Shown: positions 9,101 to 12,595 of the stretch, piece by piece | Position numbering within the stretch: the stretch's first letter is position 1 | Layout of the letters: each line of letters opens with the position of its first letter | Assembly: GCA_016207625.1 (NCBI GenBank) | Contig: JACQPF010000287.1 | Coordinates: forward strand, 1-17,534 | Length of the DNA: 17,534 nt | Direction: 5' to 3' | From: Elusimicrobiota bacterium | GTDB lineage: Bacteria; Elusimicrobiota; Elusimicrobia; FEN-1173 | Translations under genes and position numbers: made by a program | Notes under the pieces: generated by a model | What the model saw: only the letters and a program-made list of their open reading frames with translations | Databases searched by the model: none | Told to the model about the DNA's origin: nothing

Positions 9101-11652
9101 GGAAGGCCTTTGACGAATGGGTGTTCACCGACGAAGCGGGCGCCATCGACGTCACACCCGAAAGCGTGCCGAAATACCTGGGTGTTCCGTCCGCGACCGC
9201 GCAAATCCGGGAGGACGGCACTGTGGAACCGGGAGAAGCGATCGTCCCCGGCGAGAAGGACGATCTCCTGTTCGTTCAGGCCTCTCTCCGCCGGGATGCG
9301 AAATCCCGGAGGAGGATTTCCCTGAAGACGGCGTCCCACCTTGGAAAGGAGTTCCGCGAGAGCTTCCAGTTGGCTTTGAATTTGGTGGAGCGAAAAATGC
9401 CTCATTTCGGTCTGGATCCGGACAGCGTCAAGGGCGTGACGGTGGCGATGCATCTTTCCGGGCAAGCGTCGGCGGCGGATGCCCCCCGTATCGTGATGGC
9501 GGCAGTGGCCTCCCTCTATTCCGTTCTGACCGCCCGAGCGGTCCGGCGCGACAGCGCGTTCTTCGGCGAGCTCGATTTGAAAGGCAACGTCCTGCTTGCG
9601 AAGGAGTCTTTGACGGAAAAAATCCGCGCCGCCTCTGAGGCGGGAGTCAAAACCCTGTTTATTCCCCTGAAGAACCAAGCCGATCTGGCCAATGACACAT
9701 TCATCTCGTCTCCCGACCTTCGCGGCATAGTGGAGGTCGCCTCCACGCATCGCCAAACACTTTTCATCCCGAAAAAACAGGCTCAGGACAACGCCGGGAA
9801 AGAGGAGACGGATGAGGTCGCCCAATGGAACGCCGTCTTACAAAAGCTGATGAAAGCTCTCCCCGCCGAGGTCGCCGTGAAAAACGCGTCGGATGAAGGG
9901 GTGACATTTGAGGGGCCGAAATCGGACATTCAAGCTCTCCTGGCCGCGAACACGTGGGTTCCTGTTCCCATGACCTATGTCCTTGTCGAGAACATCGAAG
10001 AGCTCACACTGGGCGATTTCCTGACGCCCGCCGCAAGTCCGCAGGCCGCCGCCCCGAAACCCGGCGCCGCTCCGAAACAGACCAAAGTCCCCTCTGCCTG
10101 GCTGGCTTCCCTCATCTTCGGAGGGCTCATCACGGCGGCGGCGGTTTGGCAGGCCGGCCTGCCCGGACTCCTGGCTATCCTATTGATCCCCGGGCGCGTT
10201 TGGTATGTCCTGATGGCCCGGCAATGGCCCCAACTTACGCCTTCCATGCAAAAAGAGGTGGGAACCAAAATCGCCGGCGCACTCGCAGGGCGTTTCGGCG
10301 CCGTGACCGTTTTTTCCAACCCCGGAGATACCCCGGGGACCTGGAACCTCCTCACCATGCCCTATCGCCGTCTTCAACCTTTGGCCTATGTGGACCAGAA
10401 CGTCCTTTATTTGCATCACAGCGTCGCTTTCGCGCTCTCCGAGCACAACCGCAACCCTCTCACCAGGGCCATCGCTGAAGCTTTGGTCCTCCATGAGATG
10501 GCGGATCACGGCACACAAGAATGGAAGGGTGACCTCGGCGCCTTCGCTTTGGGCCGGGGGCTTCAACCCCTCATTTCCTCTTCCCCCCTCGGCTACCTCC
10601 TTCGGACGGCCATAAATCTTTCAAACTTACCGCAAATGACCTGGGACCTCTTGGGCCTTCTCAAGCCCGCACAGACCCCGTCGCCGGTCCTGCCGGGGAA
10701 CAGCCTCCTGACGTCCCTCTTGATTTATGGTCACTATTGCCGCGACCCGAAACTAAAGTCCGCCATTCAACAGTACAGCGGCATGGTCCTTGTCCACGGA
10801 TTTAACTCCGCGAAAGATGGGCGGGACCTCTTTGAGCAAATCAGAGACGCCCTACAGTCTCCAAGCGAAGTGCCCATACCTTCCTCCTTTTTAACCAAAG
10901 AGAAGTCGGCGGAATGGAACGACGCTTATGCGGTCCTCATACATTTCTTCGGCTCGCCCCGGTTGCCCGGCCCGAACTTCCGGACGCCGCTGTCCCGCCT
11001 CTCTGAGACGCTCCTGACCCGCCGGGCCGATGCGGATCAAAACATCCCCGTGGTGGCTTTCGATTGGCGAAGCCTGGACGCGGAGTGGGGCAAGGACCTG
11101 TTGTCCTTAATGCGTACGCAAATGGAAAGCGCGGAGAAGTCCGGGGAGGGGGCCGTCCAGTTCGCCTTTGTGTCCGACGAATCCGGCCTCACGCCCGCCC
11201 AAATGGCCGAGATCCTGGCCGGCCGCTTCGGCTTGGGAAGCCTTGCGGCGCGGTTGCTTTGCGTGGACCGGGCGACTCTTGAGAAGGAAAACGCTTTGTC
11301 CGATCAGAACATAATTTTGGTGGATCGGCTCGTGGTGGCTCTACGGAAAATGAACGGCGCCGGAGCCATTCAACTGCGGGTGGTGGTGGATTCCGTCAAC
11401 GCGCGCCGCTGGCAGGGACAGGCCCTCCAGGTGCTCCTCACGAAGACGGATATGGAAGTGGTCGTCGCGGGCGATTCAGCCGATCAGATCCGTACCGCCA
11501 TCCGCCAGAGTTACCCGGCGGAAGAAGCCGAGCGGATCTTGCGCGACATGGAAGGCCCCAACGGCTCCCTGCGCCTCCCCGCCAGCAAAATGGACCCCAA
11601 AGTCTGGCTCAACAGCCTGACGGATCACCTCATCTTCAACATCCAGGCCTAA
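55..11652 (+). CDS. Giant membrane-associated tandem Lon-type AAA+ protease with N-terminal TIKI-like domain
   Basis: This 3865-residue protein is about five times the length of a usual LonA. The ATG at 55 is chosen because it begins a clear signal peptide (MKK, hydrophobic core, AEA cleavage site). Domain order is: signal peptide 1-31; TIKI/ChaN-like domain about 103-580; unrecognised 580-735; hydrophobic hairpin 739-803; helical/coiled coil to about 1150; Clp-D1-like AAA+ without P-loop 1172-1375; Lon helical segment and AAA+ 1395-1762; active Lon peptidase 1776-1960; hairpin 2053-2134; coiled coil about 2240-2330; second Clp-like domain 2499-2690; second Lon AAA+ 2697-3043; Lon pseudoprotease 3060-3242; hairpin 3346-3388; degenerate HExxH-like region near 3480; C-terminal domain 3700-3865. 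The frame is uninterrupted. The predicted role, from family knowledge, is ATP-driven unfolding and proteolysis at the membrane; the substrate is unknown. The closest expected relatives are giant proteins of Candidatus Omnitrophota, which is inference. Confidence 0.9.
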   Translation: MKKTSLALKTITLLTSITFLFTTLASPFAEASLFRPPEDQRSTIWQQRKRTARGHIEPLALSPSERSPSPLSFETGLPIPQSAGATTESFWPSLAFPAAASPMVIHIQDAHGVYAAQRNAARILEALAENSHEHASGTASPLLVAVEGAWGPVDTRWLSTFPDKNLRNRISENFLQSGQITGEEYLSVTSDEPVIQIVGVEDPDLYRANNAAKEAVQSERTRVLDYLSQLSKRVDTLKQSVYPPSLFELDRLTQSHSDQRLSLASYTQGMKNLWNGRFPAHDYPNLTHLLQTTSFENRFPRQALEKELQSFLSALDEKLPESALTSLLSQAAELRQGQLSPRVFYEGIIHLAGQMAAAPPLPLIQEYVRYLAEREQIDTLQLLQELEHLRRVLADRLLETETSGAFAKTLSHADKWVSLKKRLWSLEMSPQEWTAYRSDASRLTWSNIESSLMELEAKKGIAPKPTSDRNAIVSVVQRVEPVAEHFYELALRRNHALAQNALREAHRRGANRVVLITGGFHTPGLTRILRRQGTSYLVVMPRFELEGPSRGTLREMSRFGTPSGRQELQAQVLSILQLILPPAEAEHLAGEMLRTNPDEHANLKGIEWVPQVIAQGDERILIGAIQGHENRRPFIVSYQGQGRPEFVVGDEAVLEWLSQRPVKSLSEADRRRLSRKMESVWLQFHKAHRPAINAFWGLKRSPYARLSVITRSWLEGLKESVLRHTPARVKPAIARVPAWGVAIILLILSAAAYFGILEPIYQYLAHGIGPMSSQVATASFLPASKTAAGVIQMMSVVVGLVIKVKMDGKDQETDTYDVAFKQPIDKQIAILSQLLSDEKDEPSAAAEEIFQLILSFSSFRAGEIYMSLGEAQKRKLLDKFSADTIGRILNGVDDYVPQKQINDWAWRLGEINAEVPELEELFSGYSLDENALKSNIYLDELSRKKNVIIERLTGNLHIADTSKRLSGVEDKKGELNGLEEFIVEYRNYENTIYHPEIVAGVQKLAKERLAEAEQDLRTRRDLLTALQKEKDPARTLELLRLRLAAMIDEKQRIDKKLIAMQRPDLTHPPETSEQNRKHFIAMKANREIDFIREHLYQWDDNTQNLGKLNHIGVVYRAAQAVSRRIAARSLIDVTSIVHSTFNTPEASPPDLVETREAVNHTLRAIRQTRSPAVSLSLPWEGSEIHFRDTLVRRLLTDDALRPTLKRQKVVYVDLWALHESLGPDKFFKDVKTILLDASEMGDVTLIINLDDLSKILHIGNKDEVSLFDDILLFWQHLEHPPSLIALASEQTQRNYINRSKVFSTVFENHSTNLTLPSTQNLLQRIAEAAEKRNGLRVAADIVGRLVETIRETRMFNLPEAVRALEWTAAARQLNQPSEEPSKEITWPEVRSVIEESASENLSLERRIRDQLDKLPIDVQVAITSEKTRLDNMNPTDAERGMVVDYIDTLLRLPWPKATESEAAPGSGMSEKDIKEIIRKRVETARAILDKGHYGLEKVKERILKYIEQQENQRLMGKKLTGDVLCFSGPPGVGKTSIGAAIAEATERKFVRVPMGGVDDTSEITGHTRTYTGALPGRIIQAILEAGTDNVVIFLDEVDKIQQGFAGDPRDALLDVLHAANNAFHDLYVDLPYDLSRVLFIATVNNPENLPGPFRNRLEMIQLDGYKDDDKVEIAARHLLPDLMKEMGLTDNQVAVFDDDRRIRPEMMDALRLIVQDYDREPGVRSLKRLLRSLLQKAYYQKTKERVKDPIVLNREKVKQFLGAPKAYDKVRDEQSWVPGEVIGLAWTQEGGETLTIQTDALAASADEETTLDITGNIQDEMRVSADTALEAVRHLSSGWGLTDGDFDNVKFHLHVPDMAIPKDGPSAGVTIATSLLSSRTGRRVRGDVAMTGEVDKFGRVSAIGGLQDKLLAAQRAGVKTVFIPKENQDALRNIYSTTPRLRGITEEKGVQQLFVPRKQSRENATPAERKEVEEWGTILTALRGSVSALHLKLAEETPEGLSIVGDKDAVQALLKKHPQIRVPMTVVLVDHVEEIWRQALMAPQAKKNGFARADVLIGLSALLLAVLFVAPTITSFLHGAPFLSLDTAALLGGWGDGLQTAADWLGNLLSPKHQGVMQSGVSMLGAGIFAMIFKTSAGSEINVYETAFTEDTDAQANAIAELLMEDTPESLKTAETICRLALGHPRAFSQIGRIFLIFKQNPEYYSYYKKAFLSFSPVVSGKILFAIRHDLKDAAHEEYKTQIASEKQILERLKPFLEKPAKLATLIETERETMLAHIKKLTSEIEGENAVLERSIRNAGGSENAETRANLLDQNRAMLAGLSGIAERLVKKEDLPSVLPDYVRIVERHIKHVQSRAYDFAVPMLSQEFSLKSTLYESFYSTTMFLHLTDIVAILDAEPATRPKIDVLISAYLSHLKLAEHYRTGLLTDLSQSKKDDSSLSDLKGAYHEAVGSALTVLGTEHERVMTMVTSLKETRTLMPSLVASRILEDAGLPPVHKSYRVLYLDVTKLPASREEAVPVVLSILAMAQNAGDMLLLMDMDEFCIKLGQQSAKALDLILSRRRAIMNQRDGVRGAGDLQPLPIVFFSSEESHATMRDLSSDYDATSRVHVLKQDDESHLLSLEIRRMEAGNNIHFHKDAAAHLHTQLKSNKWDYQHALSVAQRAAGTADRDNQPEITKNDLDLASDVLDNEKKVRLSQEQYFRQKIRSLPKHIKEAANAQLGRLLHTANRSSLWNNITTYLKWLVDLPWPSGAKEEPKTDDEIEKATQAVIQKAEAVLERDHHGLSSIKKGILEYIAINTRQRMLGIKTTGKILCFVGPPGVGKTTLAQSIADATDSKLAKISLGGLSNNAELLGFRRTYVGAIPGRIIRAIKKAASPKRVLLFDEVDKMGRGQHGDPSNALIHILDPDHNNAYKDHYLDVPYDLSNDIIIVTANDLEKIPKPILDRLEVIHFREYTEDEKVEIGRRMISRLRSELGINEDRVKIANIGAVVRKVLKYTQEPGVRQLEKLIKSLLRKAFDEWVFTDEAGAIDVTPESVPKYLGVPSATAQIREDGTVEPGEAIVPGEKDDLLFVQASLRRDAKSRRRISLKTASHLGKEFRESFQLALNLVERKMPHFGLDPDSVKGVTVAMHLSGQASAADAPRIVMAAVASLYSVLTARAVRRDSAFFGELDLKGNVLLAKESLTEKIRAASEAGVKTLFIPLKNQADLANDTFISSPDLRGIVEVASTHRQTLFIPKKQAQDNAGKEETDEVAQWNAVLQKLMKALPAEVAVKNASDEGVTFEGPKSDIQALLAANTWVPVPMTYVLVENIEELTLGDFLTPAASPQAAAPKPGAAPKQTKVPSAWLASLIFGGLITAAAVWQAGLPGLLAILLIPGRVWYVLMARQWPQLTPSMQKEVGTKIAGALAGRFGAVTVFSNPGDTPGTWNLLTMPYRRLQPLAYVDQNVLYLHHSVAFALSEHNRNPLTRAIAEALVLHEMADHGTQEWKGDLGAFALGRGLQPLISSSPLGYLLRTAINLSNLPQMTWDLLGLLKPAQTPSPVLPGNSLLTSLLIYGHYCRDPKLKSAIQQYSGMVLVHGFNSAKDGRDLFEQIRDALQSPSEVPIPSSFLTKEKSAEWNDAYAVLIHFFGSPRLPGPNFRTPLSRLSETLLTRRADADQNIPVVAFDWRSLDAEWGKDLLSLMRTQMESAEKSGEGAVQFAFVSDESGLTPAQMAEILAGRFGLGSLAARLLCVDRATLEKENALSDQNIILVDRLVVALRKMNGAGAIQLRVVVDSVNARRWQGQALQVLLTKTDMEVVVAGDSADQIRTAIRQSYPAEEAERILRDMEGPNGSLRLPASKMDPKVWLNSLTDHLIFNIQA
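361..1800 (+). other. TIKI/ChaN-like hydrolase domain of protein A (residues about 103-580)
   Basis: Three motifs fit the TIKI/TraB/ChaN superfamily, which includes metal-dependent proteases and heme-binding proteins. The first is a strand ending in IQDAH (H111), at the place of the family GxxH/GExH motif. The second is a strand ending in VAVEG (E147). The third is a C-terminal ITGGFH (H521), matching the family G-x-G-H motif. About 370 mostly helical residues lie between the second and third motifs. The first motif is QDAH instead of GExH, so catalytic activity cannot be assumed. The assignment is by motif pattern only. Confidence 0.5.
2269..2463 (+). other. Membrane hairpin 1 of protein A (residues 739-803)
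   Basis: Residues 739-758 form a strong transmembrane candidate. A shorter hydrophobic run at about 788-802 follows and ends in Lys-rich sequence. The same long-plus-short pattern recurs at 2053-2134, and a related pair lies at 3346-3388, each at a module border. Whether the short segment crosses the membrane decides which side the first ATPase occupies. Confidence 0.55.
3568..4179 (+). other. Degenerate Clp-D1-like AAA+ domain 1, no P-loop (residues 1172-1375)
   Basis: The segment follows the order of a ClpA/ClpB first AAA+ domain. VVYVDLWAL (1209-1217) matches the strand and A-L after the Walker A helix. A Walker B-like strand at 1244-1252 reads LIINLDDLS, with Asn-Leu in place of Asp-Glu. 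A sensor-1-like strand is LIALASE. The end (about 1334-1370) resembles the Clp sequence running from G-V-x-I to the L-P-[DE]-x-A-[IV]-x-L helix. Where GxxGxGKT should be, the sequence is PWEGSEIHF (1178-1186). ATP binding is therefore unlikely. It sits where LonA would carry its substrate-binding N-domain. Confidence 0.5.
4237..5340 (+). other. LonA helical segment and AAA+ ATPase 1 (residues 1395-1762)
   Basis: The helical segment ends in LLRLPWP, the characteristic LonA Y-[LI]-D-x-L-L-x-L-P-W stretch before the ATPase. The ATPase has Walker A GPPGVGKT (1528-1535), Walker B IFLDEVDKI (D1595, E1596), sensor-1 Asn in ATVNN (N1644 or N1645), arginine finger R1656 and a sensor-2 motif EPGVRSLKR (R1724). 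All nucleotide-handling residues are present, so this ring subunit should hydrolyse ATP. The PUA-like Lon N-domain is absent. Confidence 0.9.
5380..5934 (+). other. Active Lon peptidase domain 1 (S16 family, residues 1776-1960)
   Basis: The domain opens with GLAWT, as LonA peptidase domains do. It contains PKDGPSAG with nucleophile S1866 and IGGLQDKLLAA with K1909. The 43-residue Ser-Lys spacing equals that of E. coli Lon (S679-K722). The TGE motif before the Lys is also kept. The catalytic dyad is intact, so this half should cleave peptides using the energy of its fused ATPase. Confidence 0.9.
6211..6456 (+). other. Membrane hairpin 2 of protein A (residues 2053-2134)
   Basis: A strong hydrophobic segment at 2054-2076 follows directly after the first Lon module and its tail. 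A shorter one lies at 2120-2133 and ends in IFKTSAG. The layout and the trailing V-Y-E-T-A-F stretch resemble hairpin 1, where T-Y-D-V-A-F follows at 816-821. This marks the start of the second copy of the large module. Confidence 0.55.
7549..8124 (+). other. Degenerate Clp-D1-like AAA+ domain 2, no P-loop (residues 2499-2690)
   Basis: This is the second copy of the domain at 1172-1375. It contains a strand RVLYLDVTKLP, a Walker B-like MLLLMDMDEF (2534-2543) and a sensor-1-like IVFFSSEES. A lid-like helical stretch follows, and the LonA helical segment comes next. No GxxGxGKT precedes the first strand. It is more diverged than copy 1 and is recognised mainly by its position and order of strands. 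A structural or substrate-docking role is inferred. Confidence 0.4.
8143..9183 (+). other. LonA helical segment and AAA+ ATPase 2 (residues 2697-3043)
   Basis: The helical segment ends in LVDLPWP. Walker A is GPPGVGKT (2818-2825), Walker B is LLFDEVDKM (D2885, E2886), sensor-1 is TAND (N2935), the arginine finger is R2947 and sensor-2 is EPGVRQLEK (R3005). The pore-side stretch GFRRTYVGAIPGRII is close to canonical LonA and closer than copy 1, which reads GHTRTYTGALPGRII. ATP hydrolysis should be intact even though the peptidase attached to it is not. Confidence 0.9.
9232..9780 (+). other. Inactive Lon peptidase domain 2 (pseudoprotease, residues 3060-3242)
   Basis: It aligns with copy 1 almost without gaps. 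PKDGPSAG becomes AADAPRIV, so the catalytic Ser is Arg (R3145). The Lys is kept (K3189 in LTEKIRAA). TGE becomes FGE, and the opening GLAWT is lost. The KTLFIPLKNQADL stretch, typical of Lon, remains. The fold is therefore kept while the nucleophile is gone. The reading frame is intact, so this looks like a retained pseudoenzyme and not a decaying gene. Confidence 0.85.
10090..10218 (+). other. Membrane hairpin 3 of protein A (residues 3346-3388)
   Basis: Two hydrophobic stretches (about 3348-3364 and 3368-3386) lie close together after a Pro/Ala-rich linker (3323-3342). The second ends in RVWYVLMARQW. Placed after the second Lon module, it separates the ATPase part from the C-terminal part. 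Confidence 0.5.
10369..10848 (+). other. C-terminal region of protein A with degenerate HExxH-like site
   Basis: Around residue 3480 the sequence ALVLHEMADHG has H-E followed by His at +5 instead of +4, so it is not a true HExxH zinc site. The preceding strand (NVLYLHHSVAFAL) and helix resemble the region before the real HELAH of gene B. About 100 residues later LVHGFNS (3579-3585) looks like the nucleophile-free H-G strand start seen in alpha/beta hydrolases, but no catalytic triad could be assigned. Function is unknown. Confidence 0.3.
11152..11652 (+). other. C-terminal domain of protein A, apparently shared with protein B
   Basis: Residues 3700-3865 alternate strands and helices and end in FNIQA. 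The stretches ARLLCVDRATLEKE and EVVVAGDSADQI have counterparts in the same order in the tail of gene B (KLIHLGVVDKARIEE, KIVVTLLEGVPLADV), which ends in IDVQA. No known family was recognised. It may be a localisation or assembly domain used by giant proteins of this organism. Confidence 0.4.
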
Positions 11653-11661
11653 CGGGGCAGT

Positions 11662-11676
11662 CGGTCCTCCGGACCG
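11662..11676 (+). terminator. Weak hairpin after giant gene A
   Basis: CGGTCC and GGACCG pair around a TCC loop, ten bases after the TAA stop. The stem has six GC-rich pairs. No T-run follows, so it does not meet the usual criterion for an intrinsic terminator. It could slow transcription or protect the mRNA end. Confidence 0.25.
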
Positions 11677-11712
11677 CCGTTGTCCTTGGAACTCTGCGGA
11701 AAGGGCTAAAAG

Positions 11713-12000
11713 TCAGGCCTCCGTCATCAATCGGTATCCCTTCACAACACTTTCGCACATCAATTGGATCAAGTTCTTAAAATCCCCCATATCTCCCCGA
11801 CTTAGCGCGTAATAATACTTGTGTTGGTCCTCCATCTGGATGACCGCCGGCGGGAACCCTTTCATTAGGAGCTGGGTCAGCATGAGCAGCCGCTTCACGA
11901 TTTTCCCTTCGATCGCCATTTCAGTTTCCTGGATTGTCATGCGGCTCCCTTCAATACCGTTGGAGTGATAGGTCATTTCCAGGAACAACCGATCCCGCAA
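11713..12000 (-). pseudogene. Fic-family relic lacking the catalytic core
   Basis: The 95-codon frame carries both ends of a Fic (AMP-transferase) protein but not its middle. Residues 10-26 hold the inhibitory-helix motif [S/T]xxxE[G/N] as SNGIEG, in the usual setting of T-Y-H-S-N-x-I-E-G. Residues 36-95 match the part after the active site (RLLM, GFPPAVI, EDQHKYY, AL, GD, LI, C-E-S-V). The HPFxxGNGR loop that should lie between them, and about a hundred residues around it, are missing; the joint is near residues 32-36 (about 11892-11907). Fic-like sequence also continues in frame upstream of the TTG at 12000, with no start codon before the hairpin repeat. I infer an N-terminally decayed gene with an in-frame internal deletion. 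AMPylation activity is not possible. It could survive as a small regulatory peptide, but there is no evidence for that. Confidence 0.7.
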
Positions 12001-12032
12001 AGCATGAATTGCGTTTATTTTTGATACAGGTT

Positions 12033-12053
12033 CCCCTCCTTTGGAAGGAGGGG
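12033..12053. repeat. GC-rich palindromic hairpin, probably a dispersed REP-like element
   Basis: CCCCTCCTT and AAGGAGGGG form a perfect nine-pair stem around a TGG loop. The flank GCTAGGGGAGGT continues the G-rich pattern to about 12064. It lies 29 bases after the stop of giant gene B and just before the Fic relic. Elements of this general form are scattered between genes in many bacteria, which I recall and have not searched. It lacks a T-run on either side, so it is a poor intrinsic terminator, though it may stabilise the 3' end of the gene B mRNA. Confidence 0.5.
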
Positions 12054-12082
12054 CTAGGGGAGGTCTGAGGTTTGAGTCTTTC

Positions 12083-12595
12083 TTACGCCTGCACGTCGAT
12101 GATGGCGAGCGGCGGGTTCAAAGCTTTGTTGAGCACGTCCGCCAGGGGCACTCCCTCAAGCAGCGTGACCACGATCTTGATGATCTTGTCGTGGATCTTC
12201 ACTTCGTTGTTCCAGAGGTCGGCGTTGTTGGTGATGATGCTCACGCTCACGGCTTTCTTGTCCAAGATCCCGAACTCATCCATCAGGATGTACAGGAGCT
12301 GCTGCACGTTGATCTTGCCGTCCAACTGGATGAAAGCCCGCATGTAGTTGGACGTGTCCGCAAAGAAGATCCGTCCCCCCTTCAAGGCCGCCGCCAGGTT
12401 CGGGTAGCGGGCGGCATCCTGGAAGACCTCTTTCAGTCTCTCTTCGATCCGGGCCTTGTCCACCACGCCCAAATGGATCAGCTTCTTGGAGTCCGCGCCC
12501 ACCTTGTCGTCCAACAGCATGAGCACTTCCTCTTTGATGTTCCCTTTCTCATCCACCAGCGCCTTCGCGTTCACCAATAGGATGAGCGGCATCCC
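12083..12595 (-). other. C-terminal domain of protein B, apparently shared with protein A
   Basis: Residues 1645-1814 start with a hydrophobic strand (MPLILLVNAK). Next comes KLIHLGVVDKARIEE, then SIITNNADLW and KIVVTLLEGVPLADV, and the chain ends IDVQA. The order and several positions match the tail of protein A. The similarity is low and was judged by eye. Confidence 0.4.

Noticed and set aside
8593..9825. A 410-codon open frame on the - strand
   Set aside because: It lies wholly antisense to the second Lon ATPase/peptidase, its translation has no recognisable motif, and long shadow frames are expected opposite GC-rich coding sequence.
55..11652. Artificial fusion of two lon genes by assembly error
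   Set aside because: The copies are strongly diverged, the flanking hairpins and Clp-like domains are duplicated too, and the frame is continuous with no sign of a start or ribosome site between the copies.
11662..11676. Strong intrinsic terminator for gene A
   Set aside because: The stem has only six pairs and no T-run follows, so it is reported only as a weak hairpin.
11713..12000. Functional Fic toxin or toxin-antitoxin pair
   Set aside because: The HPFxxGNGR catalytic loop is absent and no partner gene adjoins it.
12041..12580. A 179-codon open frame on the + strand
   Set aside because: It is antisense to the C-terminal domain of gene B, rich in His, Asp, Val and Leu as mirror frames often are, and has no family match.
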